A stretch of 64,000 bases of DNA from Hymenobacter psychrotolerans DSM 18569 (GTDB taxonomy: Bacteria > Bacteroidota > Bacteroidia > Cytophagales > Hymenobacteraceae). The notes under the pieces were generated by a model. That model worked only from the letters and a program-made list of their open reading frames with translations, did no database searches and was not told where the DNA came from. The stretch covers positions 186,001-250,000 of the forward strand of contig NZ_FRAS01000003.1 in assembly GCF_900142395.1 (NCBI RefSeq), written 5' to 3'. Both the position numbers and the translations under genes were made by a program. Every line of letters starts with the position of its first letter. Within the stretch, counting starts at the first letter, position 1. Shown here piece by piece: positions 17,139 through 25,177 of the stretch.

Positions 17139-18539
17139 ATGCCCATCGAATCTTTCAATCCCTATACCGGCCGGGTGGAGCGCCGCTTCCGGGCCTTCTC
17201 CCGGGCCAAGACCGAGCAGATCCTGAGCCAGAGCCACCGGGCGGCCGCTACGTGGCGCACGACCACTTTTCCGGAGCGGGCGCGCCTCATGCACCGCGCC
17301 GCCGACCTGCTGCGCGAGCGGCAGGAAGAACTGGCCCGCCTGATGGCCCTGGAAATGGGCAAGCCCATAGCCGATGGCCGCGCCGAAGCCGTAAAATGCG
17401 CCCTGTGCTGCGACTACTACGCCGACCATGCCGAGGAATTTCTGGCCGATGATGAAATCAAGACCGAGGCCCGGCGCAGCTTCATCAGCCACGAGCCCAT
17501 TGGAGTAGTGCTGGCCGTGATGCCCTGGAATTTCCCGTTCTGGCAGGTAGTGCGCTTCGCGGCCCCGGCCCTGATGGCCGGCAACGTAGGCCTGCTTAAG
17601 CATGCCTCCAACGTGCCGCAGTGCGCGCTGGCGCTGGAGAAGATTTTCCACGATGCGGGCTTTCCGCCCGCCACGTTCCGGGCGCTGCTCATCGGCTCGG
17701 ATATGGTGGAGCAGCTCATTGCCGACGACCGGGTGCGGGCCGTTACGCTGACCGGCTCGGAGCCGGCCGGCGCGCAGGTAGCCGCCACGGCCGGCCGCTA
17801 CATCAAGAAAACCGTGCTGGAGCTGGGCGGCTCCGATGCCTTTATCGTGCTGGCCGACGCCGACCTGGAGGTGGCCGCCAAAACCGCCGCGCAGGCCCGC
17901 ATGATCAATGCCGGACAAAGCTGCATTGCGGCCAAGCGCTTCATCGTGGAGAAGCCTGTGCTGAAAGAGTTCATCTCGAAGATGAAGACGCACCTGCTGG
18001 CTTTCCGGCCCGGCGACCCGCTCTCCGAGGACACGCAGTACGGCCCCCTGGCCCGCCCCGACCTGGCCGACGAGCTGACTGAGCAGGTGAACGACTCGGT
18101 GAAGCAGGGCGCCAAAGTGGAGCTGCACGGCGGCCAGAGCAAGCCCGGCACCGCGCTGTTCCGCCCCATGATTCTGAGCAACATCAAGCCCGGCCAGCGC
18201 GCCTACTCCGAGGAGCTGTTCGGGCCGGTGGCGCTGATTCTGGAAGCCAAAGACGCCGACGATGCCGTGCGCCTCGCCAACGACTCGCGTTTCGGGCTGG
18301 GCGGCTCCGTCTGGACCCACGACGTGCGGCGCGGGGAGGAGCTGGCGCGCCGCGTAGAGGCCGGCGCCGTGTTCGTGAACAGCATGGTGAAGTCGTCGCC
18401 GGAGATGCCGTTCGGGGGCGTCAAGAAGTCGGGCTATGGGCGTGAGCTGTCGTACCTGGGCATCCGGGAATTCGTGAATCAGAAGTCCATCTGGATAGCC
18501 CAAGAAGAAAAGCCCGCCGCCAGGAAGAAGGTGGAGTAA
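17139..18539 (+). CDS. NAD(P)-dependent succinate-semialdehyde dehydrogenase family protein
   Basis: A 466-residue aldehyde dehydrogenase. PWNFPFWQ carries the oxyanion Asn131, TGSEPAG lies in the cofactor fold, Glu228 is in VLELGGSDAFIV, and the nucleophile Cys262 is in GQSCIAAKRF. The N-terminal MPIESFNPYTG and ELGGSDAF pattern fits the Sad/GabD branch that oxidises succinate semialdehyde or similar aldehydes to acids. ATG at 17139 matches the family start. No GABA-pathway partner lies nearby. A dispersed repeat follows the gene. Confidence 0.88.
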   Translation: MPIESFNPYTGRVERRFRAFSRAKTEQILSQSHRAAATWRTTTFPERARLMHRAADLLRERQEELARLMALEMGKPIADGRAEAVKCALCCDYYADHAEEFLADDEIKTEARRSFISHEPIGVVLAVMPWNFPFWQVVRFAAPALMAGNVGLLKHASNVPQCALALEKIFHDAGFPPATFRALLIGSDMVEQLIADDRVRAVTLTGSEPAGAQVAATAGRYIKKTVLELGGSDAFIVLADADLEVAAKTAAQARMINAGQSCIAAKRFIVEKPVLKEFISKMKTHLLAFRPGDPLSEDTQYGPLARPDLADELTEQVNDSVKQGAKVELHGGQSKPGTALFRPMILSNIKPGQRAYSEELFGPVALILEAKDADDAVRLANDSRFGLGGSVWTHDVRRGEELARRVEAGAVFVNSMVKSSPEMPFGGVKKSGYGRELSYLGIREFVNQKSIWIAQEEKPAARKKVE

Positions 18540-18574
18540 TAGTGGGATTGTGGATTGGCGGAGTGGTGTTTTTT

Positions 18575-18680
18575 GACTGTCATCCTAAGCTTGCGAAGGC
18601 CCTTTTCTGGCTGGAACAACTAGCTTCCTGGCATTTGGCGCTAGCGTTATAAGATCCTTCGCGGGCTCAGGATGACAGCC
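18575..18680. repeat. Inverted dispersed repeat (GTCATCCTGAGC type)
   Basis: Two imperfect arms face each other: GACTGTCATCCTAAGCTTGC at 18575-18594 continuing GAAGG, and its inverted counterpart at 18653-18680 ending CTCAGGATGACAGCC. A third, single copy lies at 22110-22137. In my memory, repeats of this type are abundant in Hymenobacter intergenic DNA. As a transcript it would fold into a long hairpin between two convergent genes, so it may also act as a terminator. Confidence 0.75.
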
Positions 18681-18697
18681 ACTCCACTACCCCTTTC

Positions 18698-19465
18698 TCA
18701 CAAATACCCCAGCACCTTATACACCACGTAGCCGCTCATTTCGTGTAGCAGCAGGCTCCAGCGGCTCAGGGCCTCGGCGCTGGGCACCAGCCAGTAGTCG
18801 GGCGTGGCGGCGCGGTCGGAAGTGAGGAAGCCGGCGGGAAAAGGGTGCGGCTGCAGACCGGCTTTAGTAAAGCAGCCCAGGGCGCGGCGCTGATGAAACG
18901 CCGATGTCACCAGAATCAGCGTGTCCAGCTCGGGGCGGGCCTGCACGATGCGCTGCGTGAACAGGGCATTTTCGCGGGTGTTGCGGCTCTGGTCTTCCTT
19001 GATGATTACCGAATCGGGGACGCCGGCCAGGTGCAGCAGCGTGATAAGGTCGGCGGCTTCGGTGTGTGCCTTCTGCAGCATAGCCCCCGAGCCACCCGAC
19101 ACCAGAATATGCCGCACCCGGCCCGCCCGCCACAGCCACAGCGCATTCGTGAGCCGGTCGGCGCCCTCGTGCAGGTACACTCTATCGTGCGGCGACTTGC
19201 TGACGCTGGTGATGCCGGTGAGCAGCACGGCCGCATCGGCGCGGGCCGGCAGCTCGCGCAACCGGACCGGAGGCAGTTCCCAGGCCAGCAGCGCCTCGTT
19301 TACCAGCGCAGTATTGGTGCTTACCACCAGCAGTGCCAGCGCCGCCAGCAGCCAGGCACGCCGGCGGGCCGGGCGCCGCGTGAGCCAGGCCGCGAGTAGC
19401 AGCACCATCAGCCACAGCACCGGCAGCAACAGAAAATCAAGGAGCTTAGAAAGCAGAAAAAACAC
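18698..19465 (-). CDS. YdcF/DUF218 family membrane protein
   Basis: A 255-residue protein: two N-terminal membrane helices (about 2-45) and a DUF218 domain from about 90. Motifs include DAAVLLTG, HILVSGGSGAMLQ, IKEDQSRNTRENA and ILVTSAFHQRRA, the set typical of YdcF-ElyC-SanA proteins that act in envelope or undecaprenyl-phosphate metabolism. GTG at 19465 was chosen as start: a terminator hairpin lies at 19541-19587, so the longer frame reaching 19597 would read through it and is unlikely. Confidence 0.8.
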   Translation of the reverse strand: MFFLLSKLLDFLLLPVLWLMVLLLAAWLTRRPARRRAWLLAALALLVVSTNTALVNEALLAWELPPVRLRELPARADAAVLLTGITSVSKSPHDRVYLHEGADRLTNALWLWRAGRVRHILVSGGSGAMLQKAHTEAADLITLLHLAGVPDSVIIKEDQSRNTRENALFTQRIVQARPELDTLILVTSAFHQRRALGCFTKAGLQPHPFPAGFLTSDRAATPDYWLVPSAEALSRWSLLLHEMSGYVVYKVLGYL

Positions 19466-19540
19466 AGAAAGCCTGAATTGAGGTAAAGCAGCCGGCAGCA
19501 ACTTCGCCCCAGACTGCCCGGCAAGTTCGGGCCCCAGAAT

Positions 19541-19587
19541 CAAAAAAGCCCGTCTTCGGCAGCAGTGCTGCGAAAGACAGGCTTTTT
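19541..19587 (-). terminator. Intrinsic terminator after the thioredoxin-like/small-peptide pair
   Basis: An inverted repeat with arms CAAAAAAGCC..GTCTT and AAGAC..GGCTTTTTTG flanks a GC-rich inner palindrome GCAGCAGTGCTGC. On the minus strand it ends in a T-run, as expected for transcription arriving from 20055 down to 19619. Confidence 0.7.
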
Positions 19588-19618
19588 TGTGAAGCAATAC
19601 GGGCTAAACCGCCGGCTG

Positions 19619-19702
19619 CTACCGAAACAGCAGCAGCAGCAGCAGCGAAATCAGCAGGGCCAGCAGCGCCCACACATCCTTATGTAGGCGCGCCCGGTTC
19701 AT
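19619..19702 (-). CDS. Predicted 27-residue single-pass membrane peptide
   Basis: A short open frame encodes MNRARLHKDVWALLALLISL followed by LLLLLFR and a TAG stop. A basic N-terminus is followed by one strongly hydrophobic helix. Its ATG overlaps the TGA of the upstream thioredoxin-like gene (ATGA, 19699-19702), the usual sign of translational coupling, and a terminator follows 32 bases after its stop. These three facts make it likely to be a true small protein although no family is known to me. It may anchor or assist the thioredoxin-like protein. Confidence 0.55.
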   Translation of the reverse strand: MNRARLHKDVWALLALLISLLLLLLFR

Positions 19703-20055
19703 GAGCTGAGCGGCGCAAACTCGCCCAGCCGCCGCACCATGTCCCGCATTTCCGTTTCCTGCGTGAGCATGTCGCACTCCAGCAGGCGGCCCTGGCAATA
19801 CGACACGAAGAACGGCGCTGTCTTTTCCTGCATCATCTTTTTGGCCACCGGATTCTCCCCGGAATCCAGCCGCACAAACAAGATATGCTGAAATTCTTCA
19901 GCCGTGGCAAATTCGGTGAACGGAGCGGCCAGCAGCTCGCAGGTTTCACAGTTCTCTGACGTGAACTTGGCAAACACCTTCAGATGCTCGCGCGTGAGCT
20001 GACGAAGCGCCGCATCATTTACATCGTGCACATGCTGGCGTTCAGCTACTTTCAT
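19699..20055 (-). CDS. Thioredoxin-like protein
   Basis: A 118-residue protein with a thioredoxin pattern: KVFAKFTSENCETCELLAAP with the CxxC motif CETC at residues 36-39, HILFVRLDSGENPVAKK, and the cis-proline region KTAPFFVSYCQGRLLE. Cytoplasmic, with no signal sequence. The active-site pair CETC differs from the classical CGPC, so its redox potential and partner are uncertain. The ATG at 20055 was chosen because the longer frame to 20490 overlaps the DUF885 gene. It is coupled to the 27-residue peptide gene downstream. Confidence 0.75.
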   Translation of the reverse strand: MKVAERQHVHDVNDAALRQLTREHLKVFAKFTSENCETCELLAAPFTEFATAEEFQHILFVRLDSGENPVAKKMMQEKTAPFFVSYCQGRLLECDMLTQETEMRDMVRRLGEFAPLSS

Positions 20056-20107
20056 AAAACTACAAATTAGAAATGTGCCAAAGCGCGGCCGGTGGTTGAC
20101 TGGCAGA

Positions 20108-20149
20108 CAAAAAAGCCTGCCGGGAAATTCCATTCCCGGCAGGCTTTTC
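20108..20149 (-). terminator. Intrinsic terminator after the DUF885 gene
   Basis: The arms AAAAGCCTGCCGGGAA and TTCCCGGCAGGCTTTT pair perfectly around a six-base loop. On the minus strand the stem is followed by a T-run. Confidence 0.85.
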
Positions 20150-20165
20150 CAGTGGTGCCGCGGGG

Positions 20166-21953
20166 CTATTCTTTCTTCAGCATCATCTCCCGGATATACT
20201 TCACCGGGGCGCTGCCGTAGCTCAGAAACTGCTCGTTGAACGACTTCAGGTCGAAGCTCTGGCCCTGCTGCTTTTTCAGCTCCTGGCGCAGGTCGTAGAT
20301 TTCGGTGTAGCCCGTGAAGTAGCTGCTGAGCTGCACCTGGCTGAGCGTAGCGCGGCGCCACTTGTTGCGGGCCTCGGCCTCTTCCTGAAATCCGTCGCGG
20401 CGGAGCATGGCTACCACGGCGGCTTCGGGGGCATTTTTCACGTGCACCTCGTGGTCGAGAATGGCGTTGAGCGTCACGCGCATGTTCCATTTATCCCACA
20501 TGACCCAAAACTCGTCGGAGTTGCCGCCGTAGCCGCTTTCCAGCATCATGCGCTCGGCATACACGGCCCAGCCCTCAATCATGGCCCCGTTGCCAAAGAT
20601 GGACTTGACGAGCGAGGGGCTGCGGTTGGCGTACACCAGCTGCGTGTAGTGCCCCGGAATAGCCTCGTGGATGTTCAGAATCTGGAGCGTGTACTGGTTG
20701 TACTCGCGCAGGTAGCTTTCGGCCTGGGCGGCGGGCTGGCCCGTGAGGGGCTCCACGTTGTAGTAGGTGTTGGCGGCCTTGTCGTAGGGGCCGGGGGCCG
20801 AAATGCTGGCGCCTGCCCCGCTGCCGCGCATGTAGAGCGGCGTTTCGCGCACCACCAGCGGCTTGGTGGGGTCCTGCGTGAGCAGCTTCTTGTCGTTGAC
20901 GAACTGCACCAGCGTCGGAATCTGCGCTTTCACGGCCTCCACGAAACCCGCCTGCGTGGCGTGCTGCTCCGACAGTTTGCTGATCATCTGCTGCACGGCC
21001 GCCAGCGAATCAGCGGGCATCGGCTGGGCCGGAAAATACTTGGGCCACAGCCGCGCCGTGCGCCGCTTCATGTCCTGCAGCAGCTCCTGCTTGTGGGCCA
21101 GCGCCTTCTCATACACCTGCCCGGCGCTGTACGTCGACTGGATATCATAGGCAAACTTGCGGCTGAACAGGTCTTCGCCCAACCGGAAGCTGCGGAACTT
21201 GCCGGCCGGCAGCACCTGGGTTTTCAGGAACCGGATGTAGTTGCCGATGCTCAGGCGCGTGGTGGCCAGCCGGGTAGCCAGCTCTTCCTTTTCCCGCGCC
21301 GTCAGGCCCGAGCGCGCAATGGAATCCTGCAGCGCCTTGCCCAGCACTTCCAGCCCGCCCTCGTTCTGTCGGATGGCCAGCTCGGTGTGTTCTTTGGTCG
21401 GGGTGTTGATGTTGGCTTCGGCGGCGGCGTAGAAGTCGGGGGCGTGGGAAATCTTGTGGCTGATGGCCCGCAGGCGCCGGTCGAGGGGCCAGTAGCGGCC
21501 GTTCAGGATTTCGCCCACCGAGGCCCCCACGTTGTAGCTGGCCGGGTTCCACTGCCAGTCGCGCAGCGTATCGGCGTAGAAGCGGCTGCTTTGCACGTAG
21601 TTCTGCAGTAGCCGCCAGTCGGTCTGGTTGTTCACCGACAGTTCTTCCACCTTGAAATCGGCCAGCTCGGTGCCGCGCCGTTTCAGCATCTTGGCTTCCG
21701 TGCGGCGCCGCCCCTCGGTGGGCACCACCAGCAGCGAGTCGTAGCGGTGGTAGCCGGCGCCACTGGCCCACTCGGGGTTGTAGTACCACAGCGAGTCGAT
21801 AAAGCGGGTTTTGTACCGCTCAAACGCGGCGTCGGGCTGGGCGTCGGCATCGGCTAGTGTGCGGCTCTTGGAGTCGCCGCAGCCGGTGAGGCCGGCCGCC
21901 AGGGCCAGCGAAGCCACGGCCAGTAAGGTTTTCGCGGAGTAGTGCTGGGGCAT
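20166..21953 (-). CDS. DUF885 family lipoprotein, predicted zinc peptidase-like
   Basis: A 595-residue lipoprotein: the ATG at 21953 gives a signal ending AAGLTGC. The DUF885 core contains the zinc-type motif HEAIPGH at 429-435, followed by GWAVYAERMMLESGYGG and an HEVH-containing segment, the pattern of the Xaa-Pro/carboxypeptidase-like M-clan proteins grouped as DUF885. It probably hydrolyses peptides outside the cytoplasm; no substrate is known. The longer frame to 22019 would displace the lipobox and is rejected. It has its own terminator downstream. Confidence 0.85.
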   Translation of the reverse strand: MPQHYSAKTLLAVASLALAAGLTGCGDSKSRTLADADAQPDAAFERYKTRFIDSLWYYNPEWASGAGYHRYDSLLVVPTEGRRRTEAKMLKRRGTELADFKVEELSVNNQTDWRLLQNYVQSSRFYADTLRDWQWNPASYNVGASVGEILNGRYWPLDRRLRAISHKISHAPDFYAAAEANINTPTKEHTELAIRQNEGGLEVLGKALQDSIARSGLTAREKEELATRLATTRLSIGNYIRFLKTQVLPAGKFRSFRLGEDLFSRKFAYDIQSTYSAGQVYEKALAHKQELLQDMKRRTARLWPKYFPAQPMPADSLAAVQQMISKLSEQHATQAGFVEAVKAQIPTLVQFVNDKKLLTQDPTKPLVVRETPLYMRGSGAGASISAPGPYDKAANTYYNVEPLTGQPAAQAESYLREYNQYTLQILNIHEAIPGHYTQLVYANRSPSLVKSIFGNGAMIEGWAVYAERMMLESGYGGNSDEFWVMWDKWNMRVTLNAILDHEVHVKNAPEAAVVAMLRRDGFQEEAEARNKWRRATLSQVQLSSYFTGYTEIYDLRQELKKQQGQSFDLKSFNEQFLSYGSAPVKYIREMMLKKE

Positions 21954-22109
21954 ATAGTAAGGCAGGTATGAGGGGGCAAGGTAGCGGGCAAGGACGGGGT
22001 TTGGTATTCCGGATTGCATCCGCTTATCTTCCTGCCATACTTTTTTGTTCCAGTGCAGAAATCTATTATTGAGCTAGTGATGCACGAACGAGACGCATAG
22101 TACACCGCA

Positions 22110-22137
22110 CTGTCATCCTGAGCGGAGCGAAGGACCT
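22110..22137 (+). repeat. Single copy of the GTCATCCTGAGC dispersed repeat
   Basis: CTGTCATCCTGAGCGGAGCG followed by AAGGACC matches the arms of the inverted repeat at 18575-18680. It lies alone about 45 bases before the mosaic gene at 22183, at the edge of the accessory region. Confidence 0.65.
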
Positions 22138-22182
22138 TATCACGCTTGAACGAAATCAATAAAAACAGCTTACCAGATTACA

Positions 22183-22818
22183 ATGCTTCTTAAAAAACAA
22201 CGCAACGATTTTCACTCAATCCTTTCCAAGAATGGACTAGTCCCAACAGAGTTAGAAGAAACTAGAGGGGAAGAATACTATCAGTTGTCATTAAGCACAG
22301 ATGACGATGAGTATTACTTCATGCTAGAGCCTAAATCAAACATGTTTGAAATATCAATGAGGCCTGGCAAAAGCGGGGCGGCTAGTAGTGGATTCTATGT
22401 AGGTTCATGGAATGACGTTCTACATTACGTTGAAATCTGGGCATCAAGTCTACAGGAAGAACTAGCCGCCCCCGACCTCTGGGCCGAAGCCGCCAAAACC
22501 GCCCAGCTCTTCGCCGGCACCACCGACGCTCCCGACGATAAATTCACCCGCACCGAACTGGCCGAAGTGCAAGGCCAGTTACGCCAGTTGCAGCAGAGCT
22601 TCGCCGCCGCTGCCCTCCCCGAGGCCGCCCGGCAGAAATTGATTGAGTTAACCCAAACTGCCGCCGTAAAAGCCGAAAGCCTGACCAAAAAGGACTGGCA
22701 GAACTGGATTATCGGCGGCTTCATCAGCAGCATCACGGCGTTGGCCCTCAACCCCACCCAGGCCGGCGAAGTGCTTAAGCTCGTGAAGGCCGCGTTTGGC
22801 GGATTGTTTTTGCACTGA
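22183..22818 (+). CDS. Hypothetical protein with compositionally mosaic gene
   Basis: A 211-residue protein. Residues 1-90 (LLKKQRNDFHSILSKNGL, then YYFMLEPKSNMFEISM) are encoded by clearly AT-rich DNA, while about 93-211 (ELAAPDLWAEAA, TRTELAEVQGQLRQL) are encoded by GC-rich DNA like the rest of the window. The C-terminal part has a helical TELAEVQGQLRQLQQSF segment and a hydrophobic tail (WIIGGFISSITALAL) that could insert in or bind the membrane. The layout recalls small accessory proteins scattered in many bacteria, but I do not recognise a function. The boundary lies near base 22460. Confidence 0.65.
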   Translation: MLLKKQRNDFHSILSKNGLVPTELEETRGEEYYQLSLSTDDDEYYFMLEPKSNMFEISMRPGKSGAASSGFYVGSWNDVLHYVEIWASSLQEELAAPDLWAEAAKTAQLFAGTTDAPDDKFTRTELAEVQGQLRQLQQSFAAAALPEAARQKLIELTQTAAVKAESLTKKDWQNWIIGGFISSITALALNPTQAGEVLKLVKAAFGGLFLH

Positions 22819-22844
22819 TTTCCACTATCTAGCTTCGCTGTTTT

Positions 22845-23096
22845 CCGCTGCCCCGCCCCAATCGTCCGCGCTTATGCCGCACTCGTCCGCGCCCTCGCCG
22901 CAGGTCTCCGCTGCCCCGCCCCAACCGTCCGCGCCCTCGCCACACCTCTTCGCGGCCCCGCCACAAGTTCCCGCGCCCTCGCCCCGGCTTTCCGCGGCCC
23001 CGCCCCGATAGTTCGCGGCCCCGCCGCACCTCTTCGCGGCCTCGCCGCACCTCCCCGCTCCCCTGCCCCACGTCTGCGCGCTCCTATTGCTATTTC
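22845..23096. repeat. 21-bp minisatellite, about 11-12 units
   Basis: Eleven clear copies of a 21-base unit (typical copies CCGCGCCCTCGCCGCAGGTC+T and TCGCGGCCCCGCCACAAGTT+C) run from 22845 to 23075, with a degenerate twelfth. Two unit types tend to alternate, giving a partial 42-bp period. Because 21 is a multiple of three, every frame stays open and shows heptad-like repeats on both strands; those frames are not considered genes. The array fills most of the 323-base gap between two same-strand genes. Confidence 0.85.
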
Positions 23097-23141
23097 CCCA
23101 TCACCTGTCACTTCATCACCATTCACTTCATCACTTCATTT

Positions 23142-23828
23142 ATGCTTACCGCCAAACAAGACAACCGCCTCGCCGCCGCCGAAACGCTGCTGGCCGCCCT
23201 CCGGCAAGACCCCACCCCCTACGCCCAGGACAAAGCCCTGCAGCGCGTCGTTACCCGTCTCGATGAGATAATCGCCGGCATGCTGCCCCTGCGCCAGCAA
23301 GCCCAGCGCAGCGGCGGCGGCGGGGCCGGCACCGAAAAGCAGGCCGCCCGCGAGCAGCTGGCCCGGGTAGCCTCCGAAGTGGCCGGCGACGTTTTCGCCT
23401 ACGCCACCGCCCAGAAGCTGCCCACCCTGCAGGCCCTCGCCGACTACAACGAAAGCGAGTTGCTGAAGCTGCGCGGCTCCCGCCTCTCCGACGTCGTAAC
23501 GGCCCTGCTCGCTGAGCTGCCCACGCACAAAGCCACCCTCGAAGACGACTACGACCTGAGCAAAGCCCGCCTCCAGGAGCTGCAGGATGCCCTAACCGCC
23601 TTCGACACCCAGAAAACCGCCCCCCGCGCCGCCCAGATCGACGGCAAAACCGCCCGCGCCAGTCTCCGCACCGAATTCGCCGAGCTCGGCACCCTGCTCC
23701 AGGACCAGCTCATGCGCCTGCTGCGCAAGTACCAGCGCCGCGCCCCCGAGTTCTACGCCCGCATCATTGCCGCCCGCCAGACCGTAGACCGCCCCGGCTC
23801 TGCCACCAGCAACGGCTCCGGCCAATAG
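23142..23828 (+). CDS. Hypothetical helical protein
   Basis: A 228-residue, largely helical, Ala/Leu/Gln-rich protein. It begins MLTAKQDNRLAAAETLLAAL, has a glycine break (SGGGGAGTE) near residue 60, and a long heptad-like stretch around ADYNESELLKLRGSRLSDVV and LEDDYDLSKARLQELQDAL, which suggests coiled coils. No signal peptide, cysteines or catalytic motif. It follows the 21-bp minisatellite directly and is followed by a strong terminator, so it is probably transcribed alone or with the mosaic gene upstream. No function recognised. Confidence 0.7.
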   Translation: MLTAKQDNRLAAAETLLAALRQDPTPYAQDKALQRVVTRLDEIIAGMLPLRQQAQRSGGGGAGTEKQAAREQLARVASEVAGDVFAYATAQKLPTLQALADYNESELLKLRGSRLSDVVTALLAELPTHKATLEDDYDLSKARLQELQDALTAFDTQKTAPRAAQIDGKTARASLRTEFAELGTLLQDQLMRLLRKYQRRAPEFYARIIAARQTVDRPGSATSNGSGQ

Positions 23829-23865
23829 CCCCGACTCAGGAGGCCAGCCTCACTATCCAACCCAT

Positions 23866-23910
23866 TAAAAAGCGGCTCCTTCTTCTGCCAGAGAAAGGAG
23901 CCGCTTTTTC
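23866..23910 (+). terminator. Intrinsic terminator
   Basis: The arms AAAAAGCGGCTCCTT and AAGGAGCCGCTTTTT pair around a loop of about 14 bases and end in a T-run, 40 bases past the helical protein gene. Confidence 0.85.
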
Positions 23911-23976
23911 AATGGCTATACTACCCGCCTCTGGCGTACCGTTTGCAAGTGCCGCCCGGCCCCAACCCGCCCCTCA

Positions 23977-24477
23977 ATGAAACCACTTCTCTCGCTGCTC
24001 TGCCTGCTGCTCACCCTCGGCGCCCACGCCCAGTCCATTGCCCGCCTCGATGCCAGCAACGGCTTCCGGGGCCTGCAGTTTGGCTCGCCCCTCACCGAGG
24101 CCCTGCGCCTGAAGCTGGTGCAGGACAAAGGCGACGAGAAAATCTATGAGCGCACCGATGAGCAATTGAGCCTGGGCGGCTTCAAGGCGGCCCGCATCCA
24201 CTACAAGTTCTACCGGGGCCAGTTCGCGGCCGTCACCATCATCGTGAAAGGCGCCGAGCACGCCCGGCAGGTGCGCCCCACCTTCGAGGCCGCCTACGGT
24301 CCCGGCCGCCCCGAAGGCTTCAACTACAAATGGCAGGGCGCGCTGGTGGCCCTCTCCTGCGCCTCCCTCTCCGACGACCAGGCCATTCTGGCCATGAGCA
24401 GCCGGCCCCTGGCCCTGCAGATGCAGCAGGCCAAAGCCCCCACCGGCACCACCAAGCTGAAAGTGAAGCAGAAATAG
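23977..24477 (+). CDS. Secreted hypothetical protein
   Basis: A 166-residue protein with a signal peptide (LLSLLCLLLTLGAHAQ, cleavage near residue 19). The mature part starts with the phrase NGFRGLQFGSPLTEAL, a pattern seen in small Bacteroidota periplasmic proteins whose first strand reads FRGxxFG. The remainder is a mixed alpha/beta domain with no catalytic motif visible. It ends 3 bases before the left REP palindrome pair, so the mobile element sits directly against its 3' end. Confidence 0.65.
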   Translation: MKPLLSLLCLLLTLGAHAQSIARLDASNGFRGLQFGSPLTEALRLKLVQDKGDEKIYERTDEQLSLGGFKAARIHYKFYRGQFAAVTIIVKGAEHARQVRPTFEAAYGPGRPEGFNYKWQGALVALSCASLSDDQAILAMSSRPLALQMQQAKAPTGTTKLKVKQK

Positions 24478-24480
24478 CAA

Positions 24481-24558
24481 GTACCACGAAGCGGCGCTTC
24501 GTCCTGCCGCGCCGCTACAACGGGCCCGTGCAACGGACGAAGCGCCGCTTCGTGGCAC
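24481..24558. repeat. Left REP pair (BIME) next to the RAYT gene
   Basis: Two REP-like palindromes (core GAAGCGGCGCTTC) face each other. The arms at 24481-24504 and 24535-24558 are 24 bases each with one mismatch (GTACCACG.. against ..CGTGGCAC). The same sequence recurs downstream of the transposase gene. Confidence 0.85.
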
Positions 24559-24567
24559 ATTGTGGAG

Positions 24568-25176
24568 ATGAAAACGCATTATGAGCGGTTCTTGCCGCAC
24601 TGGCTGCCGCCCGGCGAAACTTTGTTTGTGACCTTTCGGCTGAATGGCTCGTTGCCGCGGCGGGTTATTGCTCAACTGCTGGAGAAGCGAGAACTACTGC
24701 GCCAGGCCCCTGCTACCAGGCTATCCGCTGCCGAGCGCTACCGGGAGCAAAAGCAGTTTTTCGCTCGTTTTGATGCGCAGTTAGACCAAGCCGCGCACGG
24801 CCCCCGGTGGCTGGCAGAACCGGCAGTAGCGGCCGTGGTGAGCGAAGCGCTGCATTTCCGTCATGGCAAAGCGTACGAGCTCATCTGCTTTTGCCTGATG
24901 CCCAACCACGTGCATATAGTAGTACAACTCCCGGACGATGCGCCGGACTTTATGCGCACGCTGCAGTCGCTGAAGATGAATACCGCACTGAAGGCCAACA
25001 AAATACTGGAAAGAGAAGGCCAGTTCTGGCAGCGGGAAAGCTACGACCACATCGTGCGTGACGGTAAGGAGCTGCAACGCATAGTGGCCTACGTACTGGA
25101 AAACCCAGTGAAGGCAGGTCTGACCGACAACTGGCAGGACTGGCCTTACACGTATTGGGCGGCTGAGCACCAATAG
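24568..25176 (+). CDS. REP-associated tyrosine transposase (RAYT), IS200/IS605-like Y1 family
   Basis: A 202-residue single-domain HUH nuclease. The metal-binding HVH motif is at His114-Val115-His116 (LMPNHVHIVVQ), and the likely nucleophile is Tyr159 in WQRESYDHIVRD, followed by YVLENPVKAGL. These are the standard signatures of RAYT proteins, which act on REP palindromes. The ATG at 24568 was preferred over a GTG six bases earlier. It is flanked by matching REP pairs on both sides (24481-24558 and 25178-25280), as expected for this family. Confidence 0.93.
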   Translation: MKTHYERFLPHWLPPGETLFVTFRLNGSLPRRVIAQLLEKRELLRQAPATRLSAAERYREQKQFFARFDAQLDQAAHGPRWLAEPAVAAVVSEALHFRHGKAYELICFCLMPNHVHIVVQLPDDAPDFMRTLQSLKMNTALKANKILEREGQFWQRESYDHIVRDGKELQRIVAYVLENPVKAGLTDNWQDWPYTYWAAEHQ

Positions 25177-25177
25177 C

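Noticed and set aside
17043..18503. A 486-codon open frame on the minus strand
   Set aside because: It lies fully antisense to the aldehyde dehydrogenase gene, whose motifs are complete. Its composition (His/Gly/Gln-rich, no motifs) is typical of shadow frames in GC-rich DNA.
22796..23011. Short frames with heptad repeats on both strands
   Set aside because: They follow from the 21-bp unit being a multiple of three; no start context, and both strands look equally coding.
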